Source: DATKPC01 sp035524275
GTDB taxonomy: Bacteria > Pseudomonadota > Gammaproteobacteria > Burkholderiales > Burkholderiaceae_F
Direction: 5' to 3'
Assembly (NCBI GenBank): GCA_035524275.1
Contig: DATKPC010000050.1
Span: 1-53,469 of the forward strand
Length of the DNA: 53,469 nucleotides
Part shown: one piece after another, positions 34,113-42,541 of the stretch
How the letters are laid out: each line of letters opens with the position of its first letter
Numbering within the stretch: position 1 is the first letter of the stretch
The notes under the pieces: generated by a model
Databases searched by the model: none
Told to the model about the DNA's origin: nothing
The model's input: only the letters and a program-made list of their open reading frames with translations
Made by a program: the position numbers and the translations under genes

Positions 34113-35057
34113 TCAGCGCTTGACGATCAGTGACGCCGCCTGCTGCGCCGCCACGCTGCGCTCGGCGCCCAGCTTGCTTTCGTACTCGAGGACGAGCAAG
34201 TGCTCGAGCGCAAGTTCGCCCGGCGAATAGTCCTGCGCCCGCGCTGCCATACCGCTTTCCGTGGCCAGTGCGAACGCCAGCGCCTGGTCGGGATCCGGTG
34301 CGACGATGCCTCCCAGCTGATACACGCTGGTCATCGCGGCCAGGGCCTCGACGTCGCCGGTCCGCGCATCGCGAAGCGCCAGCTCCACGGCGCGCTCGCC
34401 GGGCAACGGCGGCGGACGATTTCCCGTCCCATCGCCCTCCTCCGCCATCGACTGCCGTTGCGCCAGGTCGAGCATCCGGACGGCCGCACCCGGAACCGCC
34501 CCTTCGGCCGCAACCTGCAGGTACCGATAGCGCTCGTCGAGCTGGGCCGGCGTCACGCCGTCGCAGATTCGCCGCGCGCGTTCGAGCTTCGGGGCGACGT
34601 TGGACTGGGCGGGGCCGTTGGACTCCGCGGAGCCTGATGGGCCGGTCTCGGCGCAGAACGCGGCCACCTCGAAGGCGTCCCAGGCGGCCCTCGCGTCACC
34701 GGCACGCGCCTGCGAACCCAGTCGATAGAGCGCGCTCACCGCTGGCTCGGATCCGAGCGCGGCAACAATGGGCGGCAAGTCGGCATCCGGCCCCGGATCC
34801 GGCGCGGCACCCGGCATCGTCGCGGCATCGATCGCTGGACCGCGCCCGAACGGGAAGGCCACCGCCGAACCGGATCCGAGTGAGATCTCGTCGCGCGACA
34901 CGGATCGCGACGCTCCGCCGTCGCGATCCGCAACGCGGACCAGGATCCAGGCAAGCAATGCCAGCGCCATCGTCACCGCGACCAAGGAACTTGGCCGAAC
35001 TCGTCCGCCACATGCGGTGCGCTCGCGAACCCCTTCGATCGATTCGGTCGGTCTCAT
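34113..35057 (-). CDS. Membrane-anchored hypothetical protein
   Basis: A 314-residue protein with a single hydrophobic segment at about residues 26-42 (VAVTMALALLAWILV), so probably anchored in the inner membrane with the bulk in the periplasm. The rest is alanine-rich and helical with Sel1/TPR-like stretches (ALYRLGSQARAGDARAAW, ALRDARTGDVEALAAMTSVYQLGG). It contains two cysteines (about residues 135 and 165) that could form a disulfide. No family is recognised. It is convergent with the MFS gene; the IS630 element lies about 170 bases upstream of it. Confidence 0.65.
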   Translation of the reverse strand: MRPTESIEGVRERTACGGRVRPSSLVAVTMALALLAWILVRVADRDGGASRSVSRDEISLGSGSAVAFPFGRGPAIDAATMPGAAPDPGPDADLPPIVAALGSEPAVSALYRLGSQARAGDARAAWDAFEVAAFCAETGPSGSAESNGPAQSNVAPKLERARRICDGVTPAQLDERYRYLQVAAEGAVPGAAVRMLDLAQRQSMAEEGDGTGNRPPPLPGERAVELALRDARTGDVEALAAMTSVYQLGGIVAPDPDQALAFALATESGMAARAQDYSPGELALEHLLVLEYESKLGAERSVAAQQAASLIVKR

Positions 35058-35224
35058 GGCGGCCTTTCAACCCGGCCGATCCACGATACGCGCTCTACGG
35101 GATTGCCGCCACGGAGGCCTCGTTCCGCCACGGTGCTTGAGGCCGATGCGAGCGTCGTCGCCGATGAGTCTTCCTGCTCGAATCGATCCGACCTATCGCA
35201 CCGGCCGATCTTCGACGCGAGCCT

Positions 35225-35239
35225 AGTACTTCAACACGT
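35225..35239 (+). repeat. IS630 left terminal inverted repeat
   Basis: AGTACTTCAACACGT, exactly complementary to the right repeat at 36402-36416. A partly matching extension inwards (CAAAT versus AAATA) follows. Confidence 0.85.
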
Positions 35240-36344
35240 CAAATCCGAAACATAATGCCGGCCGAGCTTCCGATCTGCATCCTGGCGAATGAAGGTCCAC
35301 CGGATGGTTCGATTGTCGGAGCCGCGGCGGCGCTGCCAAGCGGCGACCTCGCAGGCGAGGAGCTTTTGATCGCCGATGCGGCGATTCAAACACTGCCGGC
35401 CCAGCGTGGCGATTTCGATCTCGGCCATGTTCAGCCGGATTCCATGCTTGGGCGTGTAGTGAAAGACCACGCGCCGAAGAACCTTGCGGGTGGCCGGTTC
35501 GCCGAGCGTGTCGACAAGGCACGAGCGGAAGCAGGCGCTGAGGTTGTCCACAACCAGGTGGATTCGACGGGCCGAGCGATACACCGCGTCGATCAGGTGC
35601 TGCGCGAAGGCAACGAATTCCGCCTTGCCTTGTCGATCCGTAACTTGCGTGATGCGCCGACCGCCCAGCGGCTCCACGGCTACGAATACGTTGCATGTTT
35701 CGGTGCGGACGCACTCGTAGTCGCGACGCAGCGGCGTGCCCGGCACCATCGGCAGATGCGCGCGGCTGTCCAGCAGCGATGGCTTGCTCTTTTCGTCCAC
35801 GCAATCACCGGTTCGGTCGCGTTCCACGGTTTGGGATAAAGATTCAGCAAGTCGTACACGAGCAACCGGTAATCCTGGGTCAACGCGCCCACGCACCACA
35901 TCAATTCGCGCCAGGGCTTGAGGAAGTTCTTTTAAGCAGCCGACGGATCGTTTCGCAGCTGATGTCCTGCATTCCCGGACGCCTGCGCGCTTCCTGCTCC
36001 AATAACACCAGCGTCCATCGCTTGACCCCGGGCGGCGGCTTCGAGCAGGCCAGTGCCGCGATCTCCGCCTCGACGTCCGTTTCGTACCGACGCGGTGCGC
36101 CGGGTCGTTGTTCGTCGCGCAGGGCGTAGCCCAATCCGCCCTCCAGATACGCAGTTCGCGTGCGCCAGATCGCCGTGCGACCGACCCCGAGAACCTGGCA
36201 GATCAACGCTTCCGGAACCTTCTCGTCGAGTGCCGCCAGAATATGGGCCCGGTTGACTTCCCGGGCGCGCCGCAGACCCTTGCTGCGGCACTCGTCCAGC
36301 GCTTTGCGATCCTTGTTCGATAACGACAGTTCGGTCTGGCGCAT
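35231..36344 (-). pseudogene. IS630-family transposase with frameshifts
   Basis: The first part (35901-36344) has the helix-turn-helix domain (VGRTAIWRTRTAYLEGGLGYALRD). Near CTTAAAAG the family sequence moves to the -1 frame (KNFLKPWRELMWCVGALTQDYRLL and on to NATEPVIAW). One further base appears lost at GTGATTGCG, after which the catalytic part continues as VDEKSKPSLLDSR, FVAVEPLGGRR, LVVDNLS and HYTPKHGIRLNMAEIE (DDE residues). The stop at 35231 lies within the left inverted repeat. The first shift might be programmed; the second looks like inactivating damage. Confidence 0.85.
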
Positions 36345-36401
36345 GGTCGCGCACTCCTTTCAAGAGGGCGACACGACCATTTTGGTCATGATTCGTTATT
36401 T

Positions 36402-36416
36402 ACGTGTTGAAGTACT
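36402..36416 (-). repeat. IS630 right terminal inverted repeat
   Basis: ACGTGTTGAAGTACT, the exact complement of the left repeat. About 15 bases inside it is a small palindrome, GACCA-TTT-TGGTC (36375-36387), between the repeat and the transposase start; it could bind the transposase or a regulator. Confidence 0.85.
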
Positions 36417-36629
36417 CGTTAGTCGATCCCGTCGAGCCAGTCCATGGGCAATTTGCAAGCGCCAACGAACGATCGTGCGCCACGCGTGTTTCGCGCCTGA
36501 CATGGCGTCGCCGGATCACGGTACTGCGGCGCGATAGCCGCTACCGGCGCGAACCTGGCAAACCCTCGTGTCCGGCATGAGGCCTGCTTGGGGTAAATTG
36601 GGGCGGATCTTCGGCGGATCGACGTGCGA

Positions 36630-37793
36630 ATGACGATGCAGCAGTCCGACCTGCTTCGGTTCCTGCCGATTCGCGAATACCGCTTGCTGCACGCGAATCC
36701 GGAAATCAATTACCAGCTCAATCGCTTCCTGGTTCCGGGCGCCGAAGCCATCGTGGCCGGGATCGGGGCTCGCATCCGGACGCTGCCGGATTGGCCCGCC
36801 GAGTTCCTCGCGGCCGCCGGCGACAGCGAGCGTCAGGGCGATCTGGCTCGGGCCGCCGCCTTCTACCGCGCGGCCCTGTTCTTCATGCGCCCTGCCGACC
36901 CGGCAACGCGCGAAGCGTTCGACCGATTCATCGATTGCTTCGACCGGAGCCCCTCGGCGTCAGCGATCGAGCGCTTTCGTGCGCCTTACGCCGGCAGCGG
37001 ACTGCATGGCTTCCGGATGCGCGCGTCCGAGGCGCCGGCACGCGGCAGCGTCGTCATCTTCGGGGGATTCGACTCGCACGCGGAGGAGTTCCTCGCCCTG
37101 GGCAACGCGGTGACGGTGCAGGGATACGACGTGGTGATCTTCGACGGACCGGGGCAAGGCACGACGCTGATGCGCGAATCGCTGCCGATGACGCCGGAAT
37201 GGGAGCGGCCGGTCGCGGCCATCCTGGACCATTTCGACCTGTCCGGCGTGAACCTCATCGGCATCAGCCTGGGTGGTTACCTCGCCCTGCGCGCCGCCGC
37301 CTTCGAGCCACGTATCGCGCGCGTGGTCGCCTGCGATGCGTTGCTCGATCTTTTCGACTGCGTTGCGGCGAACCGCGGCGCCCTGCGGGGACGGATGCTG
37401 GATTTGGCGCTGCGCCTGCGCCTCGGGGCGGTGGTCGATCGCGTGGTTGGGCGCATCATGGCGCACGATGAATTCGCCCGCTGGGCCGTCGAGCACGGAA
37501 TGCACGTGATGGGCCGCGCGACGCCGGCGGCATTCTTCGAGGCGAGCAGGCACTACAATGGCCGCGCCATTTCCCGCGAAGTCCGCCAGGATGTCTTCGT
37601 GATGGCGGCCGCCGAAGACCACCTGGTTCCGCATTGGCAATTCTTCGAGCAAATGGCGTTGCTGTCTCGCGCCCGCTCCGTCACCGGGGAGATCCTGACG
37701 CGCCAGGACAATGCGCAAGCGCATTGCCACGTCGGCAACCTTTCCTTGGCCGTCTTTCGCATCATGCGCTGGATCGAGGCGCACGACCAATGA
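36630..37793 (+). CDS. Alpha/beta hydrolase of the FrsA/pseudooxynicotine-hydrolase-like type
   Basis: A protein of about 387 residues with an extra N-terminal helical region (first 120 residues, RQGDLARAAAFYRAALFFM) before the hydrolase core. The core has VVIFGGFDSHAEEF (oxyanion), VVIFDGPGQGTT, LIGISLGGYLALRAA with the nucleophile Ser, AAAEDHLVP with the acid and AQAHCHVGN with the catalytic His. This layout is shared by 2,6-dihydropseudooxynicotine hydrolase-like enzymes. A GTG at 36624 and ATGs at 36630 and 36636 are possible starts. Substrate unknown. Confidence 0.85.
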   Translation: MTMQQSDLLRFLPIREYRLLHANPEINYQLNRFLVPGAEAIVAGIGARIRTLPDWPAEFLAAAGDSERQGDLARAAAFYRAALFFMRPADPATREAFDRFIDCFDRSPSASAIERFRAPYAGSGLHGFRMRASEAPARGSVVIFGGFDSHAEEFLALGNAVTVQGYDVVIFDGPGQGTTLMRESLPMTPEWERPVAAILDHFDLSGVNLIGISLGGYLALRAAAFEPRIARVVACDALLDLFDCVAANRGALRGRMLDLALRLRLGAVVDRVVGRIMAHDEFARWAVEHGMHVMGRATPAAFFEASRHYNGRAISREVRQDVFVMAAAEDHLVPHWQFFEQMALLSRARSVTGEILTRQDNAQAHCHVGNLSLAVFRIMRWIEAHDQ

Positions 37794-37860
37794 CGGTCCC
37801 GGGTTCGGCATCGAACCGGGCCGGCCACCTGAAGACACGCTGCAATGTGGGAGCTCGATC

Positions 37861-38529
37861 ATGCGCAAGATCGTCGTCGCCGCCATGATTTCGCTGGACG
37901 GCGTGATGCAAGCACCCGGCGGGCAGACGGAAGATCCGACCCGGGGCTTCAAGTTCGGCGGTTGGGTGATGCCGCATGTCGACGATGAGGGCGGTGAAGA
38001 AATCAGCGCCCTTTTCACGGAACGCGACCTTCTGCTCGGCCGCAAGACCTACGAGATCTTTTCCGCATACTGGCCGTACCAGGACGAGAATTCACCGCAC
38101 GGGCATATCGCGCGGCAGTTCAAGCGCATGGGGAAGTACGTCATGTCGCGGTCGGGCGAGGTCGATACCCGCTGGGCGGGCTCCGTGCTGTTGCGCGACA
38201 TCGCCGACCTCGATCGACTGCGGCGGAACGACGGCCCCGACCTGGTCACTCAAGGCAGTACGGAGCTCATCCACGCGCTGCTCGCCCATGACCTGGTCGA
38301 TGCGATGAGCCTCTTCATGTTTCCGGTCGTGCTCGGCGGGGGAAAGAAGCTGTTTGCCGATGGTTCGGCACCGCATGCCTTTGCCCTCACGCGCTCGCGC
38401 GTGACTCCCGCAGGCGTGATCGTCGCCCACTATCAGCGGGACGGCGCGGTCAGGCTCGGCGACGCGGGGCTTGAATCTCCCAGCGAACGGGAGCTTGCGC
38501 GGCGACAGCGAATGGCGCGCGAGGGATGA
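37861..38529 (+). CDS. Dihydrofolate reductase/RibD C-terminal family protein
   Basis: A 222-residue protein opening MRKIVVAAMISLDGVMQAPGG, the standard start of the YyaP/RibD-C group. It continues with LLLGRKTYEIFSAYWP, KYVMSRSG, LVTQGSTELIHALLAHDLVD and PVVLGGGKKLFADG, the NADPH-binding and fold motifs. It is probably an NADPH-dependent reductase of unknown substrate. The C-terminal tail of about 20 Arg/Glu-rich residues is longer than usual. It lies 67 bases after the hydrolase and may share its transcript. Confidence 0.9.
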   Translation: MRKIVVAAMISLDGVMQAPGGQTEDPTRGFKFGGWVMPHVDDEGGEEISALFTERDLLLGRKTYEIFSAYWPYQDENSPHGHIARQFKRMGKYVMSRSGEVDTRWAGSVLLRDIADLDRLRRNDGPDLVTQGSTELIHALLAHDLVDAMSLFMFPVVLGGGKKLFADGSAPHAFALTRSRVTPAGVIVAHYQRDGAVRLGDAGLESPSERELARRQRMAREG

Positions 38530-38635
38530 TGCTCGGGCTCGGATCGACGGCGGACGTTCGATGAGCCGCTCGCGGAACGGAAGGCGGCGGGCGCTCGTCG
38601 AGGACAGGCCCGCCGCCGGCTGGTGACCGTCGACT

Positions 38636-39532
38636 TCACGTCAACCGCTGCAACTCGTCGATCTGCTGATCCTTTTCCTGCCACAGCGCCCATAGCCACT
38701 TCTGGAACCGCGCGCGGAATGCCGGGTCCTGCGTGTAGTCGCCCTCGCAGAACTCCTGCGGGATCGGCAGCCGGCGCGCGCGCACGATCACGCGCGTGCA
38801 ACGTCCACAAAGAAATTGCCAGAACGTCGGGGCGCCCTGCGGGTAGACGATCGTGACGTCGATCAGCGAATGGAAACGCTCGCCCATCGCGTTGAGTGCG
38901 AGCGCGAGGGCGCCGGCCTTCGGCTTGAGCAGATGCCGGTAGGGCGAGTTCTGCCGCCGGTGCTTCTCCGGAGTAAATCGGGTTCCCTCCGCGAAGTTCA
39001 TCACCGAGGTCGGCACGAGCGAGAACTTTGCGCACGCGCGCCGGGTCGTCTCGCGATCCTGGAATCGAAGCTCCGGATGCTTTCGCAACTCGGCCTTGCC
39101 ATGGCGTCGCATGAACGGGAAATCGAGCGCCCACCACGCCAGGCCGATCACCGGCACCCAGATCAGCTGCGACTTCAGGAAGAATTTGAGCAACGGGATG
39201 CGCCGGTTCAGCAGGTGCTGCAGCACGAAGATGTCGACCCAGGTCTGATGGTTGGCGTTGACAAGGTACCAGCCGGCGTACTGCAGTTCGTCGACGCCCT
39301 GCACGTCCCACGCCGTATCCTGGGTCAGCTGCATCCAGCCACTGTTGCCCGAGATCCAGGCCGTGGCGATCGCGTTGAGCAACGGGTCGATGCGTCGCCT
39401 CACCGCGTCAAAGGGCAGAACCAGCTTGACCAGGGCGAACCCGAACAGCCCGGCGCACCAGAACAGCGTGTTGAGCACCAGCAGGGTGAACGCCATCGCG
39501 CCCCGCGCGTTGCGCAGCAGAAGGGCCAGCAT
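38636..39532 (-). CDS. PlsC-family acyltransferase (YihG-like)
   Basis: A 298-residue membrane-associated acyltransferase. It has a long hydrophobic N-terminal segment (residues 13-38), the catalytic motif NHQTWVD (His95, Asp100) and the acceptor-binding motif FAEGTRFT near residue 180, followed by PKAGALALAL. It would transfer a fatty acyl group to a lysophospholipid at the inner membrane. Length and motifs fit the YihG/LPLAT subgroup better than short PlsC. It converges on the reductase gene. Confidence 0.92.
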   Translation of the reverse strand: MLALLLRNARGAMAFTLLVLNTLFWCAGLFGFALVKLVLPFDAVRRRIDPLLNAIATAWISGNSGWMQLTQDTAWDVQGVDELQYAGWYLVNANHQTWVDIFVLQHLLNRRIPLLKFFLKSQLIWVPVIGLAWWALDFPFMRRHGKAELRKHPELRFQDRETTRRACAKFSLVPTSVMNFAEGTRFTPEKHRRQNSPYRHLLKPKAGALALALNAMGERFHSLIDVTIVYPQGAPTFWQFLCGRCTRVIVRARRLPIPQEFCEGDYTQDPAFRARFQKWLWALWQEKDQQIDELQRLT

Positions 39533-39587
39533 GATCAGGCCGCAGGATCTCCGACCTGCGGGCCGTGTCCGTTGTCGTAGATCAAAA

Positions 39588-39620
39588 TGGAGCCCGTCTG
39601 GAGCCCGTCTGGAGCCCGTC
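39588..39620. repeat. Three perfect 11-base tandem repeats
   Basis: TGGAGCCCGTC is repeated three times head to tail (39588, 39599, 39610) in the 256-base gap between the acyltransferase start and the OsmC gene end. Eleven bases is not a multiple of three, so it is unlikely to be coding. Nothing else is seen in this gap. Confidence 0.8.
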
Positions 39621-39788
39621 GGCGGATCTTTTTGGCGCGCACCGGGGCATCGACCTGAACTCTTCCGCCCGATTCGGCATGACCACGCTTGCAGATCGCA
39701 CCGAGCCCCCGGGGCTACCGATCGTGCGCGAACCGATCGAGGCGCTCCGAACCGGATGCCGTGGCCGCGACCCGCGAGCGTGCCGCAT

Positions 39789-40277
39789 TCACGAAGCGCC
39801 GGTTGCCGCGAACTCGATCACCGGCTCGCAGTCGATCGGAAAGTTGACCGAATTGGCCACGTAGCACCTGGCATGCGCGTCGTGGTGCAGCCGGGTGGCG
39901 AGTTCGCGATCGTCGCTGGCGCGGATCGTCACGCGTGGATGCAGCACGATGCGCGTGAAGCAGCCGCGCTGCGGACCGTCGACCATCGTGCCGACGGCGT
40001 CGTCCTCGTAAGCCAGCACGGCGATACCCGCGTCGGCACACAGGTGCAGGTACCACAACTGGTGGCAGGCGGACGCCGAAGCGACCAGCAGGTCTTCGGG
40101 ATTCCAGCGGTCGGCGTTGCCGCGGAACGCCGGGTCGGACGATCCCGCGATGTCAGGCTTGCCGCCCGGCGCGCGGATGCGGTGCTCGCGCCCGTAGTCG
40201 CGGTAGCCCGAGGTTCCGGTGCCGCGATTGCCGTTCCACTCGAGCTGGATGCGGTAGTGGTGAGTACGTTCGGCCAT
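39789..40277 (-). CDS. OsmC/Ohr-family peroxide-reducing protein
   Basis: A 162-residue protein with the two OsmC-family redox cysteines, Cys71 in VASASACHQLWYLHLC and Cys138 in HARCYVANSVNFPI. Also present are WNPEDLLVASA and RIVLHPRVTI. Family members reduce organic hydroperoxides in the cytoplasm with lipoylated or thiol partners. It ends near the LysR gene of the same strand but is separated from it by 47 bases with a fresh start, so cotranscription is possible. Confidence 0.9.
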   Translation of the reverse strand: MAERTHHYRIQLEWNGNRGTGTSGYRDYGREHRIRAPGGKPDIAGSSDPAFRGNADRWNPEDLLVASASACHQLWYLHLCADAGIAVLAYEDDAVGTMVDGPQRGCFTRIVLHPRVTIRASDDRELATRLHHDAHARCYVANSVNFPIDCEPVIEFAATGAS

Positions 40278-40324
40278 GCATGGCTCCTTCTGCGATCCGG
40301 CGCGGCGCCATGTGTCCCGGGCGG

Positions 40325-41263
40325 CTACGACGAAGCGTCACGTGCGAATGCGGACTGGCATGCCAGCAGGTCGGGCGAGTGCGGCACCGTCGCGACGACA
40401 TGGTCGACGAACTCGCGTGTCCGCAGCGGCAGCAGCCGGCGCCGAGCATAGTAGATGACGATCTGGAATCGCGGCCCTTGGACCCCGTCGAGCACGCGCA
40501 CGAGACGCCCCTCCATCAATGCGCGGGCCACGTGGTGCATGCCGACCAGCGCGATGCCGCAGCCGGCCTCGGCAGCCGCGGCGGCGCTCTCCGGGTCCGT
40601 CAATTGCAGCGCCGGATCGGGGATGAACTTGTGGGAGCGACCGCGAACCAGAAGTTCCCAGTCCCGCAGGCGCCCGGTCGTGTCCGATCGCATCACGATG
40701 CAGCGGTGAGCGGACAGTTCCGACATGCTGCGGGGCTGTCCGCGGGCGGCGAGGTAGGCCGGTGACGCGCACAACACGGGACGGAGCGTGGCGAGGGTCC
40801 TGGCCACGAGCGTCGAGTCGGGTTCGAGCGCGGCGCCTATGGCGCAGTCGTAGCCTTCGGCAACGAGATCCACACGGCGGTTCTCCAGCCGCAGGTCGAC
40901 CTGCACCTCCGGGAACCGCGCCAGGAATTCCGCCAGCCGGGGAATGATCGCGATCCGCGCGAACGTGGCGGGCACCGACACCTTGACGACACCGCGCGCG
41001 ACGCGCGCAGCGCGGCTCGACGCCAGCGCTTCCTGCACTTCCTGCACCGGCGCGCTGACCCGCTCCAGCAGGCTTCGCCCCTCCTCGGTGGCGGCCAGGT
41101 GGTGCGTGTTGCGATCGAACAAGCGCATGCCGAGCCTCGCCTCGAGCTGCGCCACCTGCTTGGCCACCGCGGCCGGCGTCACGCCGATCCGGCGCGCGGC
41201 GCCGGAGAAACTGCCGGCTCGCCACACGGCGGCGGCCACGGCCAGGGCCTGGAAGGTATCCAT
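40325..41263 (-). CDS. LysR-type transcriptional regulator
   Basis: A 312-residue LysR protein with an N-terminal helix-turn-helix (AAAVWRAGSFSGAARRIGVTPAAVAKQVAQLE) and an effector domain (GVVKVSVPATFARIAIIPRL, GYDCAIGAALEPDSTLVART). The ATG at 41263 is chosen from family alignment; an open frame continues far upstream but is antisense to the MFS gene. It is divergent from the MFS transporter, and paired palindromes lie in the short gap, so it most likely controls the transporter and itself. Confidence 0.9.
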   Translation of the reverse strand: MDTFQALAVAAAVWRAGSFSGAARRIGVTPAAVAKQVAQLEARLGMRLFDRNTHHLAATEEGRSLLERVSAPVQEVQEALASSRAARVARGVVKVSVPATFARIAIIPRLAEFLARFPEVQVDLRLENRRVDLVAEGYDCAIGAALEPDSTLVARTLATLRPVLCASPAYLAARGQPRSMSELSAHRCIVMRSDTTGRLRDWELLVRGRSHKFIPDPALQLTDPESAAAAAEAGCGIALVGMHHVARALMEGRLVRVLDGVQGPRFQIVIYYARRRLLPLRTREFVDHVVATVPHSPDLLACQSAFARDASS

Positions 41264-41272
41264 CGTCGATCC

Positions 41273-41300
41273 AATCGGTTGAAACCGATTTTCCGGTTTC
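41273..41300. promoter_or_regulatory. Overlapping palindromes between lysR and the MFS gene
   Basis: AATCGGTT-GA-AACCGATT (41273-41290) has perfect eight-base arms. It overlaps GAAACCG-ATTTTC-CGGTTTC (41281-41300), which has perfect seven-base arms. The pair fills most of the gap, nine bases from the regulator start and 32 bases from the transporter start. Such stacked dyads are expected for a LysR autoregulated divergent promoter. Confidence 0.65.
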
Positions 41301-41332
41301 GCTTGTACCCACGAAGGATACCGTGGCCCAGA

Positions 41333-42520
41333 ATGTCGCCCATGCCGAACATGTCGAAAACCACCGAACGGTCCGCACTGTCGCCGGGCGCGGCACTGCT
41401 GCTGCTGGCGCTGGCGAACTTCGCGGTCGGGATGGGCGCCTTCGTCGTCATCGGCATCCTCACGCCTCTCGCGGCGGACCTGGGGATCTCCAAATCGCAG
41501 GCGGGGTCGCTGATGACCGTCTACGCGGTCGTCTATGCGATCACCTCGCCACTGCTGGTGGCGGTCACCGGCCGCATCGATCGAACCCGCGCGCTGGTGG
41601 GTGGCATGGCGGCTTTCGGCGCGGGCGCGCTGGCCGCCGCTGCATCGAGCAGCCTTCACGAATTGCTCACCGCGCGCTGCCTGATGGCGCTGGGCGCCGG
41701 CGTCGTCACGCCGGTTGCGGCGTCGGTCGGCGTCGCGATGGCCGGTGCCGAAGCGCGCGGCCGAGCGCTGGCCATCGTGTTCGGCGGCCTGACCTTGGCG
41801 CAGGCGCTGGGCGTGCCGCTCGGGGCCTGGCTGGGCTACGCGTACGGCTGGCGAACGGCCTTCGACGTCGTCGTCGCGCTCGGCGTGCTGTCGGCCGTCG
41901 CGTGCGCCTTGAAGCTGCCGCGGGGAATCCAAGTGCCGGTGGCCTCGCTGGCGTCCCTCGCCGGGGCGCTGACCTCGCTTGGCCAAGGGGTGGCCGTATC
42001 GTTCACCGCGTTGTTCATCGGTGCGCTGTACGTCTTCTACACCTTCCTGGCGCCCTTTCTGGAGTCGCGCTATGGGCTCGGCCGCGACGGTGTCACCGTC
42101 ATGCTGGCGATCTTCGGCGCCGGTGCCGTCGTGGGCAATACGATCGGCGGCGTGCTGACCGACCGGATCGGGCCGCTGCGCACGCTGGTGCTGCTGTGCA
42201 CGGCGCAACTGGTGCTGCTGCCCATGATGACGACGGTGCCGATGCCACTGGCACTGTTCGCCGCGCTGGTCGCGATCTGGAGCATCTGCAGCTGGTCTTT
42301 CATGGTGCCGCAGCAGGCGCGGCTGGCGCTCCTGGCGCCCGAGCGCATCCCGGTGCTGTTCGCCCTCAATGCGGCGGCCATCTACGTCGGCGGCTCGATG
42401 GGATCGGCGCTCGGCGGTGTCACGCTGCGAGCGGACGGATTCACCCTACTCGGCCCGGCAGGTGCCGTCCTGGCATTGATGGCGCTGGGCTCGCTGTTCG
42501 TGCGCCGCGCCGCGTCCTGA
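41333..42520 (+). CDS. MFS transporter (AraJ/sugar-efflux-like)
   Basis: A 395-residue membrane protein with 12 predicted segments. Features: ANFAVGMGAFVVIGILTPLAADL in helix 1, loop motif VTGRIDRTRALVGGM, and GAWLGYAYGWRTAFD after helix 5, as in the arabinose/purine efflux (YdhP/PbuE-like) family. ATGs at 41333, 41342 and 41351 are all possible starts. It is the regulated target of the divergent LysR gene and is followed 21 bases later by an SDR gene with its own GGAGGA site, suggesting a two-gene operon. Confidence 0.9.
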   Translation: MSPMPNMSKTTERSALSPGAALLLLALANFAVGMGAFVVIGILTPLAADLGISKSQAGSLMTVYAVVYAITSPLLVAVTGRIDRTRALVGGMAAFGAGALAAAASSSLHELLTARCLMALGAGVVTPVAASVGVAMAGAEARGRALAIVFGGLTLAQALGVPLGAWLGYAYGWRTAFDVVVALGVLSAVACALKLPRGIQVPVASLASLAGALTSLGQGVAVSFTALFIGALYVFYTFLAPFLESRYGLGRDGVTVMLAIFGAGAVVGNTIGGVLTDRIGPLRTLVLLCTAQLVLLPMMTTVPMPLALFAALVAIWSICSWSFMVPQQARLALLAPERIPVLFALNAAAIYVGGSMGSALGGVTLRADGFTLLGPAGAVLALMALGSLFVRRAAS

Positions 42521-42541
42521 CTCGTCCTGGAGGAACTCCTG

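Larger units (their letters stand above)
35225..36416 (-). mobile_element. IS630-family insertion sequence, decayed
   Basis: The element is bounded by matching inverted repeats, AGTACTTCAACACGT at 35225-35239 and its complement at 36402-36416, about 1.19 kb apart, the usual size for IS630 elements. It encloses a transposase reading leftwards. TA lies directly before the left repeat (35224-35225 region), but the right flank reads CG, so the expected TA duplication is not cleanly preserved. It inserted between the anchored hypothetical gene and the FrsA-like hydrolase. Confidence 0.85.

Noticed and set aside
39565..39864. Possible 99-codon plus-strand gene
   Set aside because: It spans the 11-base tandem repeat and overlaps the end of the OsmC gene, with no ribosome binding site or family similarity.
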